Assembly (NCBI GenBank): GCA_946183145.1
Contig: CAMGZM010000005.1
Location: 1-64,000 of the forward strand
Direction: 5' to 3'
Source of the DNA: an uncultured Fretibacterium sp.
Lineage (GTDB): Bacteria > Synergistota > Synergistia > Synergistales > Aminobacteriaceae
Length of the DNA stretch: 64,000 nucleotides
A program made the translations under genes and the position numbers. The notes below the pieces were generated by a model, which was given only the letters and a program-made list of their open reading frames with translations, had not been told where the DNA came from and did not search any database. This document shows positions 33,844 through 42,162 of this stretch, piece by piece (positions within the stretch are counted from its first letter, which is position 1; every line of letters starts with the position of its first letter).

Positions 33844-35504
33844 TTGTCGTTTCTTCAAATGGAAATTGATCCTGCAGGAAAAGTAACGAGTCATTCTCTT
33901 AGCCCCGATGTGAAAATTGACCGCGAAAATCTTTTGTCCCCTGATGATATTTTGTCGGGTTCAAGCCTTCAGGATAATATTTTCATCTCTCTTGATTCTT
34001 CTGACACTTTCAAGTTCATCGCGCTTCCGTCATATTTCAGTAGGGAAATTTACGTAAGTAATTCAGGGGGAGGGGTATACGCCTATCTACTGACTTCTTC
34101 AATCTCTGTTCGTCATTTGACAAGCTCACTGTTAATACTGAGGCCGCAGAATATTTTCTGAAGAAAGGTTACTGCCCAAGAGGTGAGACATTCTTCAACG
34201 AAATTCAGAGGCTCGGCAACAACTCAGTATACACTCTCAGCGGCGGCAAATTATCACGCAGAAATATATCTTTCACCGAAAATCTTCCCGATGATGACGA
34301 GGAATGTTACAGTCTCTTCAAGTACAGCCTTAACACCGTAATTGACAGCTACAGCGTGAAGAAGCCCGGAATATTATTGAGCGGAGGAGCTGACAGCCGA
34401 CTCGTTTTATTATTGCTCCGTGAAAGATTCGATAACGTTCAGGCAGTAACAAACAAGCAGATTCCGACATTCTACGAGAACGCAGAAGACGTAATGAACG
34501 CGCACAGAATCGCAGAACTGACCGGGTGCAGCATCATCGACTCTTGCAACTCATATGACAGCACGCAGCCTGAAGACATTGAGCCGATAATACGCCGTAT
34601 GCCCTTATGCTCGCATTCTGCAATCGGATTCATAGCGATGTTCAGGGCAATGGCCGGAATGAATGTTGACAGCGTCTGGTCAGGCCAGAACATGGACTCG
34701 CTCTACAATCTCGGAATCACTGACCGCTCCGCGCTGACTCCAGCTGGAATAGCATTCACGCTCCGGCGATTCTTCACCAGCGAGGAATATATATCAACTC
34801 TGAGAGATGTACCCGTAAAATCAAGCCTCAAAGTGAAAGCAATATCACGGATCGGACTCGCAATGTTCCGGTATCGTCTCAAACAGAAAAATTTGCGTCT
34901 TCCCGTCAATGCCGCCGAATATATACACAACTTCTGCAGCTCAGGAGAAGGATCAATATTCAGCGAGGGCAGCGAAAAATTTGATGACGGAAAATTCACA
35001 TCACCCCTTGAGGTAAAACGCAGGCTCTTTGACGCGAAACTTGAATTTATACGCGGCGGAGATCCTACAGTCATAAGCACATGCGGAGAGATAAACAACA
35101 TTCCCGTGATACTCCCCTATTCATCGCAGAGAATGATAAAGTACTTCTGCAATCTCAGATTGACTCTCCGTGATGTTCTCAGGCCGAAAAGATACGTGTA
35201 CCGATATATATCCGAGTTCGCAGAGAAATACGGGGAAGGGATAAACGTTTTCGGCGCGGACAAAAAAGAAGTGAGGCAGAAATTCCCGCAGATAAAGACT
35301 CTCGTTGAAGTATTTGATGATGCGTTGAACAGAAGCTCTTACGGAAAATTCCTGCATGAGAACGCAAAAACAAACGTAAGCGCAAGATGGTCGCTAAAAC
35401 AATTCGAGAGGCTGTTAAGTGCTTACTGGCTGAAGCGTGTTTTAACGGTTCTGTCTGAAGAATGCGGAACAACGATAGAAGGCGCAGGAGAATTTCTCAG
35501 CTGA
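33844..35504 (+). pseudogene. Asparagine-synthase-like gene with one frameshift
   Basis: From TTG 33844 (GAGGAGG upstream) the frame reads N-terminal amidotransferase-like sequence to about 34075, then stops at 34159. The rest continues without a break in the -1 frame (STDFFNLCSSFDKL...) to 35504, including the ATP-pyrophosphatase motif LSGGADSRLVL near 34375. The two frames join at GGGGGAGGGG (34066-34075): total length is one base short of a multiple of three, consistent with one lost base. The protein, if whole, would be about 553 residues. There is no N-terminal Cys, so no glutaminase. It may be an amide-forming enzyme of unknown product; a sequencing error or phase-variable G-tract are alternatives. 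Confidence 0.72.
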
Positions 35505-35510
35505 TTAACG

Positions 35511-35545
35511 TATAATGCCTCCTAACACAAAAGGAGGCGTTTTTT
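35511..35545 (+). promoter_or_regulatory. Promoter nested in a terminator-like hairpin before metH
   Basis: TATAAT (35511-35516) is followed by GCCTCC (35517-35522) and GGAGGC (35533-35538), then six T (35540-35545). Transcripts from upstream would form a terminator stem; transcripts from this promoter would start near 35523, lose the 5' arm and leave the AGGAGGC ribosome site free. Confidence 0.6.
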
Positions 35546-37933
35546 ATGTTCACGCTTGACCCGCAAAGAATATACTTTTTTGACGGCGCAATGGGTTCAA
35601 TGTTGCAGGCAAGAGGCTTAAAGCTCCGTGAGATTCCTGAAGCCCTCAACCTGACTCAGCCCAAATTAATCCGCTCAATTCACCGCGAATATCTTAACGC
35701 AGGATCAGACTTCATCACCGCAAATACTTTCGGCGCAAACCGATTCAAGCTCAAAGATTCAGGCCATGACGTGAAGGAAATTATCACGGCGGGACTCAGA
35801 TTAGCGCGTGAAGTTGCAGAAGGGACTCCGGCAAAAATCGCTCTCGATATTGGCTCAACGGGACGCGTTATGTACCCTTCCGGCGATTCTTCATTCGGTG
35901 AAATCTATGATGCTGTTTCTGAGATGGTCATCGCGGGGAAAAATTTATGTGATGTGATTTTGCTTGAGACTTTTACGGATCTACATGAGCTTAAAGCGGC
36001 GGTTATTGCAGCGCGTGAAAATTCTGATCTGCCCATATTCGCGACAATGAGCTTTGAGGAATCGGGACGGACGTTTTTCGGCGCAAGCGTTGAGGCAATG
36101 ACAGCGACTCTTGAGGGACTCGGCGTTAGTGCTTTAGGCGTTAATTGTTCGTTAGGGCCGGCGCAATTGCTCCCGATTGTCGAGAGATTTTGCGCGTGTT
36201 CACACATTCCCGTGATGGTTCAGCCTAATGCGGGATTGCCTGTTATGGTTGACGGGAAATCACATTATGACGTTACGCCGGAAGATTTTGCGGAAATTTC
36301 GACTCGTTTTGCTGAAATGGGTGCGAATATTCTCGGAGGCTGCTGCGGTACGACTCCCCGTCATATCGCACTCATGAAACAGTCCGTAACAAAAAGACTC
36401 GGCCATGCTGTAACACGCAACGTACCTGATGACACAATAGTTTGTTCTCCGTCAAAAGTCGTAACATTCGGCAAAAAATTTATCGTCATCGGTGAAAGGC
36501 TTAATCCTACAGGCAAAAAATTACTGCAGAAGGCTTTGCGTGAAGGCGATACTGATTACTTGCTGAAAGAGGCCGTGAAGCAGCAGGATCAGGGAGCGGA
36601 TATTCTTGACCTTAACGCGGGATTGCCGGACATTAACGAGCCGGAAGTTTTGACTCACGCTTTGACCGAAATACAGGGAGTCGTGAACTTGCCGATTCAG
36701 ATTGACAGCTCAAACGCACAAGCATTAGAGTCTGCCGCAAGAGTCTACAACGGTAAGCCTATACTTAACTCCGTAAACGGCAAATCATCAAGCCTTGAGT
36801 CAGTTTTGCCCGTTGCGAAAAAATACGGTGCGTGCGTTTTGGGACTCACTCTTGACGACAAGGGAATACCTGAGTCAGCAGAAGACAGACTCAAAATTGC
36901 GCGTCTGATTGTAGACATGGCCGAGTCGGTTGGCATCCCGCGCCGTAACATTCTCATTGACTGCTTGACGCTCACAGCATCAGCACAGCAGAAACTTGTT
37001 CCCGAAACGTTAAGGGCTGTACGTCTCGTTCGTGATGAATTGGGCGTGAAAACTGTATTGGGACTCAGTAATGTATCATTCGGACTCCCCCGTCGGACTC
37101 TCGTGAATCGTACTATGATGGTTGCGGCGATAATGAACGGACTCGACAGCGCGATAATCAACCCCGGAGACGCTGACTTGAAAGAAACTCTCTTAGCGTG
37201 GAATCTTCTCTCAGGAAATGAAGAGGATATGCAGAATTATATCTCTTACTGCGAGCTTCACCCCGCTGTAACATCATCATCATCACAAGCCGTAACAGCA
37301 AAAACTGATTCAGCCGTAAACGACCTCAACACGGCGATAATACGCGGCCTCAAAGAAGAGTCAGCAAACATGACACGGGAATTACTCAAATCATCAAAGC
37401 CCCTCGAAATCATAGAGAATAATATTGTTCCCGCGCTTGATTCTGTCGGAAAAAGCTACGAATCGGGAAAATTATTCCTCCCTCAGCTCATAAAGTCAGC
37501 GGAAGCGGCAAAATCTGCGTTTGAAGTCTTGTCGCTCAACATAGACAAAGCAGAGTCAGCCGGAAAAGCAAAAGGCCCTGTGATTCTCGCAACAGTTTAC
37601 GGTGATGTTCACGACATAGGGAAAAATATTGTGCGTACGATTTTCGAGAACTACAATTTTGATGTGATTGACTTGGGAAAAGATGTTCCGCCGGAAAAAA
37701 TTGTTGACGCTGTAATCTCACGCGGGGTTAATGTCGTAGGACTCAGCGCGTTGATGACGACAACCGTAGCAAGCATGAAGGAGACAATAACGAAACTCAA
37801 AGAGTCATGCCCGAATGTGAAAGTTATTGCGGGCGGTGCTGTGTTGACACCTGAATTAGCGAATTATGCGGGGGCTGATTTTTACGCACGCGACGCTATG
37901 GAGGGTGTGAGAATAGTATCATCTCTGCTGTAA
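35546..37933 (+). CDS. metH: Cobalamin-dependent methionine synthase, no activation domain
   Basis: 795 residues with homocysteine-binding domain (1-290; zinc-site GGCCGTTPRHI near 268), pterin-binding domain (about 310-565; GERLNPTGKKL), B12 cap and B12-binding domain (about 590-795; DVHDIGKNIV motif, where the His binds cobalt). E. coli MetH is 1,227 residues long and has a C-terminal reactivation domain; this one ends after the B12 domain. Therefore a separate reactivase or partner must act, as in other short forms (e.g. Thermotoga). Start ATG 35546 after AAGGAGG. Confidence 0.93.
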   Translation: MFTLDPQRIYFFDGAMGSMLQARGLKLREIPEALNLTQPKLIRSIHREYLNAGSDFITANTFGANRFKLKDSGHDVKEIITAGLRLAREVAEGTPAKIALDIGSTGRVMYPSGDSSFGEIYDAVSEMVIAGKNLCDVILLETFTDLHELKAAVIAARENSDLPIFATMSFEESGRTFFGASVEAMTATLEGLGVSALGVNCSLGPAQLLPIVERFCACSHIPVMVQPNAGLPVMVDGKSHYDVTPEDFAEISTRFAEMGANILGGCCGTTPRHIALMKQSVTKRLGHAVTRNVPDDTIVCSPSKVVTFGKKFIVIGERLNPTGKKLLQKALREGDTDYLLKEAVKQQDQGADILDLNAGLPDINEPEVLTHALTEIQGVVNLPIQIDSSNAQALESAARVYNGKPILNSVNGKSSSLESVLPVAKKYGACVLGLTLDDKGIPESAEDRLKIARLIVDMAESVGIPRRNILIDCLTLTASAQQKLVPETLRAVRLVRDELGVKTVLGLSNVSFGLPRRTLVNRTMMVAAIMNGLDSAIINPGDADLKETLLAWNLLSGNEEDMQNYISYCELHPAVTSSSSQAVTAKTDSAVNDLNTAIIRGLKEESANMTRELLKSSKPLEIIENNIVPALDSVGKSYESGKLFLPQLIKSAEAAKSAFEVLSLNIDKAESAGKAKGPVILATVYGDVHDIGKNIVRTIFENYNFDVIDLGKDVPPEKIVDAVISRGVNVVGLSALMTTTVASMKETITKLKESCPNVKVIAGGAVLTPELANYAGADFYARDAMEGVRIVSSLL

Positions 37934-37957
37934 CTCATCACAAGAAAGGGGAATAAC

Positions 37958-39256
37958 ATGGAAAATCTTTTCAGGCAGAATGAAATCAGCGTAAATCATG
38001 ATGTCATGGAACGCGCAAATCCCATCTTCAACACCGCAAAGACTACAATATTTCTTCTCGCCTCATCGGGAAATAATGACGCAAAAATTCTCGCGGCTGA
38101 ACTCGGACTCAGTTTCGACAGCACGCAGAACGCAGGTAACAACAAGACAACGGAAGATACATTCATCACTACAATGATTGTGCTTGAGACTCGCTACAGG
38201 ACGATGAATATACTTGCCGAAAATAGCGGCTGTGATTCCGATATAGATCTCCCATGCGGATATTCTGCGAGGGCGTTAAGTTACGCGAGGAAGGGAAAAA
38301 GATTCGTCGGCTTGGATCTTCCGGCTGTGATTCAGGAAGTGAAGCCCAAAATTATGCGGTTGATTGACGCGGGAAAACGGGATTTCGTCAAGTTGTCGGC
38401 TGTTGACGCTACGAATTATGACTCTCTCGAAAATGCGTTGAAGGGCATCAACGGAACATTCTGCATAACCACTGAAGGATTGCTGATGTACTTCACCGAC
38501 TCCGAACTCACAGCCATAACGGAAAATATCAGGAAAATACTTTCACGGCACGGCGGATGCTGGATAACTTCTGATCCCGAACTGCTGAAGACTCATTCTC
38601 TCATCTCAAAGGCTCTGACATGCGGAAAATTATCCGACTCAGCATCTAAGGCAGCTTCAATCTTTGAAGAGAAGTCCGACACCTTAGCGGGCGGGTTGGG
38701 AAATTCAGTTTGTCCGCGCATAAGCTGCAATGATTTCGAGGAAGCAGCAAGAAAGGGTATAAAGTTTTTCGAGTCTCACGGGTTCAATGTTGAGAGGCTC
38801 ACTTTTGCCGACAATATGCCCGAACTTAACGCATATTCACTCCTTAAGCCTGAGCAGGTTTCAGCCCTAAAAGAAGCAATGACTCACGCGGCTTGCTGGA
38901 AGATGACTCTTTCGGAGAACGCAGAGACTTCACAGACATCATCAGCGGGAAAAAATTTTGACATTCACGCAAAAATCACGGGCGGTATTCTATCACTGAA
39001 TCTTTCAGGAAGGCTTGACACAATAACAGCCCCGGAGCTTCTGGCCTTCTGGGAAAAAGTCAACGCTGAAAACGAAATCAACGCCGTGAAAATCGATTGT
39101 GATTCGCTGGAATATATTTCATCAGCGGGACTCAGAGTGCTTTTGATGATGCAGAAGGGAAGCAATGAAGGTGTTGAACTTTCAGCCGTCAACAATACAG
39201 TGAGGGATATTATTTCACAGACGGGATTCGATTCACTGCTGAAAATTTCGGAATGA
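37958..39256 (+). CDS. SAM-dependent methyltransferase fused to STAS domain
   Basis: 432 residues. The front (about 1-320) resembles leucine-carboxyl/O-methyltransferase-like (LCM/PKS-type) enzymes: N-terminal helix, DIDLPCGYSARALSY near 95, VGLDLPAV near 117 (SAM acidic residue), LLMYF near 170. The last 100 residues form a STAS domain: NLSGRLDTITAPELL, then IDCDSLEYISSAGLRVLLMM with the Ser of the anti-sigma-antagonist site. STAS proteins bind switch kinases and can be phosphorylated on that Ser, so methyl transfer may be controlled by partner switching. Target unknown. ATG 37958 follows AAAGGGG. Confidence 0.8.
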   Translation: MENLFRQNEISVNHDVMERANPIFNTAKTTIFLLASSGNNDAKILAAELGLSFDSTQNAGNNKTTEDTFITTMIVLETRYRTMNILAENSGCDSDIDLPCGYSARALSYARKGKRFVGLDLPAVIQEVKPKIMRLIDAGKRDFVKLSAVDATNYDSLENALKGINGTFCITTEGLLMYFTDSELTAITENIRKILSRHGGCWITSDPELLKTHSLISKALTCGKLSDSASKAASIFEEKSDTLAGGLGNSVCPRISCNDFEEAARKGIKFFESHGFNVERLTFADNMPELNAYSLLKPEQVSALKEAMTHAACWKMTLSENAETSQTSSAGKNFDIHAKITGGILSLNLSGRLDTITAPELLAFWEKVNAENEINAVKIDCDSLEYISSAGLRVLLMMQKGSNEGVELSAVNNTVRDIISQTGFDSLLKISE

Positions 39257-39282
39257 GTTTTGTGTTTTGTGCTTTTGGTGAG

Positions 39283-39324
39283 AAAAAAGCCCCCTGAGTT
39301 TTCACGCTCAGAGGGTAAATTTTT
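39283..39324. terminator. Bidirectional terminator
   Basis: Stem CCCCCTGAG (39290-39298) / CTCAGAGGG (39307-39315), one mismatch. T-runs on both sides: 39320-39324 on plus and the A-run 39283-39288 read as T on minus. Ends the STAS fusion and the coiled-coil gene. Confidence 0.8.
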
Positions 39325-39823
39325 AGTGTGTACGTCTTCTTTCACGCTCAATGCGCCGCTGTGCTTCATCCTGCTTCTGTTCCTCGCGGTCAATTCGGAG
39401 CTGTTTTTCGTCCTGCTTGCTTCTCTCACGCTCGATGCGTTTCTGGCTTTCTTCCTGCCTCTGTCTTTCACGCTCAATACGCCGCTGGGCTTCCGCCTGC
39501 TTTTTTCTCTCGTATTCTATGCGACTGCTGTTGATGTTATCGCTTCTTCTCTCACGGTCAATGCGTTTCTGACTCTCGATCTGCTTTTGTCTCTCACGGT
39601 CAATGCGACGCTGAGAATCTGCCTGCTTCTTTCTTTCACGGTCAATGCGTCTCTGCTCCTGAGCCTGCTTTTGTCTCTCACGCTCAATTTTACGCTGACT
39701 CTCGATCTGCTTCCTTCTCTGATACTCTATTTCACGCTTTGAGCTTGAAGCATCAGCCGGAACAATCCAAAAACCTGCCGCAATAAACCCCGAAATCATT
39801 AACGCTGCTATAAATTTTTTCAT
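39323..39823 (-). CDS. Secreted coiled-coil protein with 14-residue repeats
   Basis: 166 residues from ATG 39823 (AGAGGTGA upstream). Signal peptide (MKKFIAALMISGFIAAGFWIVPADA), then about nine imperfect repeats of 14 residues with the pattern Q-x-x-I-x-R-E-R-x-K-Q-x-x-S, all charged and Gln-rich. They form a long alpha-helix or coiled coil outside the membrane. No known family; repeats are encoded by 42-bp units, so recombination may change their number. The opposite strand also reads open for a long way because of the repeat and should not be called as a gene. Confidence 0.75.
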   Translation of the reverse strand: MKKFIAALMISGFIAAGFWIVPADASSSKREIEYQRRKQIESQRKIERERQKQAQEQRRIDRERKKQADSQRRIDRERQKQIESQKRIDRERRSDNINSSRIEYERKKQAEAQRRIERERQRQEESQKRIERERSKQDEKQLRIDREEQKQDEAQRRIERERRRTH

Positions 39824-39832
39824 GTTGTTCAC

Positions 39833-40192
39833 CTCTTCTTAATGGTTATTATATTGTGTGTTGTAGAAATTTTGTAGAGATAAGATGATTAACGTGTGAA
39901 AATTTTTGCCGTCCCTCGTTAACTTTCAATGAGTGTATTAAGATTCTTTACTTGTTTTGCACTGAAATATTATAATAAACAAAATATTCGGTGAATCACA
40001 TAGTTCTGAACAGAGACGACGAACAAGACATCGAATGAAGCAGCAAACAAAAGTAGTCAGGAATGCAGAAATGCGGACTTGATAGAGGTGTGTAGTACGC
40101 CAGCAGTTTTTACTGTAAAGCTAGTGAAATATATTATGTTTCGGGCAACTATAATACAGAATATTTTTTCACAAAGAGAGGAATAATATTAC
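39833..40192. other. 360-bp gap between coiled-coil gene and nadE
   Basis: Holds TTTACT (39947-39952), 18-bp spacer and TATAAT (39971-39976), pointing to a start near 39983, about 210 bp before nadE. The leader has a CAGT/ACTG hairpin (near 40106-40117) and GTGAAATAT-type pairing with ATATTTTTTCAC just before nadE. A second TATAAT is at 40150-40155. A long leader or small RNA is possible; no known class recognised. Confidence 0.4.
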
Positions 40193-40906
40193 TTGCGCGA
40201 CGTTGTAATTCAGTGTGAAAAATGGCTGCGTGATGAAGTGAGTCATGCCGGTGCACAAGGTATAATTCTCGGACTCTCAGGCGGAATTGACTCATCAGTC
40301 CTCGCCGCGTTAGGCCGTGAAGCATTAGGCCGTGAAAGAGTCTTAGGCGTGATTATGCCGTGCGGAAGCAATCCCGATGACGAGGAAGACGCAAAGTTGC
40401 TCGCAGAATCTCTTGACGTTCGTTATACACGCGTTGACTTGTCCGAAACTTTTCGCGTAATGTGCAGCTCAATCGGCGGAAATTTATCCCCGCTCGTATG
40501 CTCAAACATGAAGGCGCGACTCCGAATGGTTACGCTTTACGCATTGGGTCAGTCAAACGGGCTTTTAGTCTGCGGGACGAGCAACAGATCAGAATACGAG
40601 ACAGGATATTTCACGAAATACGGCGACTCAGGCTCTGACTTGATGCCGCTTGTGAGTTTCCTGAAGCGTGATATTCGTGCGATGGCGAAAATTTTGGGAG
40701 TCCCTGAACGCATAATCACGAAAGCACCGAGCGCGGGACTTGTTGACGGACAAACAGATGAAGGCGATATGGGATTTACGTATGACGTACTTGACGAATA
40801 TTTAGCCTCCGGGACAATCGCAGACCCTTCAGCAAAAGAACGCATTGACGTTATGCGCCGCCGTTCAGAACACAAACGCAAGCCGATTCCTTTCTTCAAA
40901 CCATAA
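40193..40906 (+). CDS. nadE: NH3-dependent NAD+ synthetase
   Basis: 237 residues, short single-domain form: ATP-pyrophosphatase motif LSGGIDSS at residues 28-35, NRSEYETGYFTKYGDSGSDLMPL, abridged, near 124-145 and PSAGLVDGQTDEGDMGF near 182. No glutaminase domain, so ammonia is the nitrogen donor. It makes NAD+ from deamido-NAD+. The start is TTG 40193 with AGAGAGG upstream. Confidence 0.94.
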   Translation: MRDVVIQCEKWLRDEVSHAGAQGIILGLSGGIDSSVLAALGREALGRERVLGVIMPCGSNPDDEEDAKLLAESLDVRYTRVDLSETFRVMCSSIGGNLSPLVCSNMKARLRMVTLYALGQSNGLLVCGTSNRSEYETGYFTKYGDSGSDLMPLVSFLKRDIRAMAKILGVPERIITKAPSAGLVDGQTDEGDMGFTYDVLDEYLASGTIADPSAKERIDVMRRRSEHKRKPIPFFKP

Positions 40907-40926
40907 TACTAATCAGGAGTGATAAT

Positions 40927-41682
40927 ATGTCAGGACATTCAAAATGGGCGAACATTAAGCACAGGAAAGCAGCACAGGACGCAAAACGCGGAAATCTCTT
41001 TCAGAAACTCGTGCGCGCAATAATCATCGCGGCAAAAGACGGCGGAGGAGATCCGGCCATGAACATGCGCCTGAAAACCGCAATCGAACGCGCAAAAGCC
41101 GTAAGCGTACCCAATGACAACATAACACGCGCAATAAAACGCGGAACGGGCGAGCTTGGCGACATCTCTTATGACGAACTCACATATGAAGTCATCGGCC
41201 CTTCAGGTATAGCAGTCCTCGTAAACGTAATGACAGACAACCGCAACCGCACGACTCCCGAAATACGCGCTCTCCTTGCGAGAAACGGCGGGCAGATGGG
41301 TTCAGAAGGCTCTGTAGCGTGGATGTTTGACCGTAAAGGCGTGATTGAAGTCAAAGGCAAGAATATCGACGAGGACGAATTAATGACACTCGGACTCGAT
41401 TCGGGTATGTCCGACATGGAAGCGAACGACGAGGGATTTACGCTGTATTGTGAGCCGTCAGACCTTGACACTTTGCAGAAGGCACTTGAGGACGCGAAAT
41501 ATGTTGTCGACAATGCAGAAGTCTCAATGATCGCGAAAACTCCCGTTGAAGTCTCAGACCCTGACTCAGCACGAAAAGTTTTGCGTCTCGTTGATGCTCT
41601 TGAAGAACATGATGATGTGCAGAATGTTTACTCGAATTTTGACATCCCTGACGAGGTAGCGTCAAAGATTGAGGAAGAATAG
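40927..41682 (+). CDS. yebC: YebC/PmpR family protein
   Basis: 251 residues. The invariant start MSGHSKWANIKHRKAAQDAK and GPSGIAVLVNVMTDNRNRT near 89-107 identify the YebC/TACO1 family, which acts in transcription control or in helping ribosomes at proline-rich stretches. The next gene, ruvC, begins in the base after its stop; yebC-ruvC is a common pair. Confidence 0.96.
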   Translation: MSGHSKWANIKHRKAAQDAKRGNLFQKLVRAIIIAAKDGGGDPAMNMRLKTAIERAKAVSVPNDNITRAIKRGTGELGDISYDELTYEVIGPSGIAVLVNVMTDNRNRTTPEIRALLARNGGQMGSEGSVAWMFDRKGVIEVKGKNIDEDELMTLGLDSGMSDMEANDEGFTLYCEPSDLDTLQKALEDAKYVVDNAEVSMIAKTPVEVSDPDSARKVLRLVDALEEHDDVQNVYSNFDIPDEVASKIEEE

Positions 41683-42162
41683 TTGCGTGTATGTCTGGGA
41701 ATAGATCCCGGCCTTGCGCGTTTGGGTTACGGCGCTGTAATGATGACGGACTCCGGGCTTCACGCTCTCGATTACGGCTGCATAGAGACAACCCCGGCCA
41801 TGACATTCACAGAAAGACTGCTGAAGATTCACACTGACTTGCAGGAGCGAATCACGTCAATATGCCCTGACTTTGTGTCAATAGAGCGGTTGTTTTTCGG
41901 GAAAAACGCAAGAACAGCGGAGTATGTATATCAGGCACGCGGCGTAATAATGCTCCTGATTGCACAGAATAATTTACCCGTTATCGAGCTTACTCCCAAC
42001 AACATAAAACGCAATCTCACAGGAAACGGGAAGTCAAAGAAGCGCGAAATCCAGACGGCAATACGGGATATACTTTCACTTGACGACATACCAAGGCCCG
42101 ATGACACTGCTGATGCTTTAGCGGCGGCTGTAGCGGGTCTTTCTTTATACGAGGGGGGATGA
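41683..42162 (+). CDS. ruvC: Crossover junction endodeoxyribonuclease RuvC
   Basis: Resolves Holliday junctions. 159 residues; GIDPG (D8) near the start, the SIERLFFGKNARTA motif near 68 and DDTADALAAAV near the end give the catalytic acidic residues. Start TTG 41683 directly follows the yebC stop, with GAGGAAG inside yebC as ribosome site. It overlaps the SpoIID gene by 4 nt. ruvA/ruvB are not in the window. Confidence 0.95.
   Translation: MRVCLGIDPGLARLGYGAVMMTDSGLHALDYGCIETTPAMTFTERLLKIHTDLQERITSICPDFVSIERLFFGKNARTAEYVYQARGVIMLLIAQNNLPVIELTPNNIKRNLTGNGKSKKREIQTAIRDILSLDDIPRPDDTADALAAAVAGLSLYEGG

Noticed and set aside
33844-35504. Lasso-peptide cyclase
   Set aside because: Asparagine-synthase fold fits, but no B1/B2 protein or precursor is adjacent.
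39260-39742. 160-codon hydrophobic plus-strand frame
   Set aside because: It is the mirror of the Arg/Gln/Glu repeats of the coiled-coil gene; the signal peptide and ribosome site are on the minus strand.
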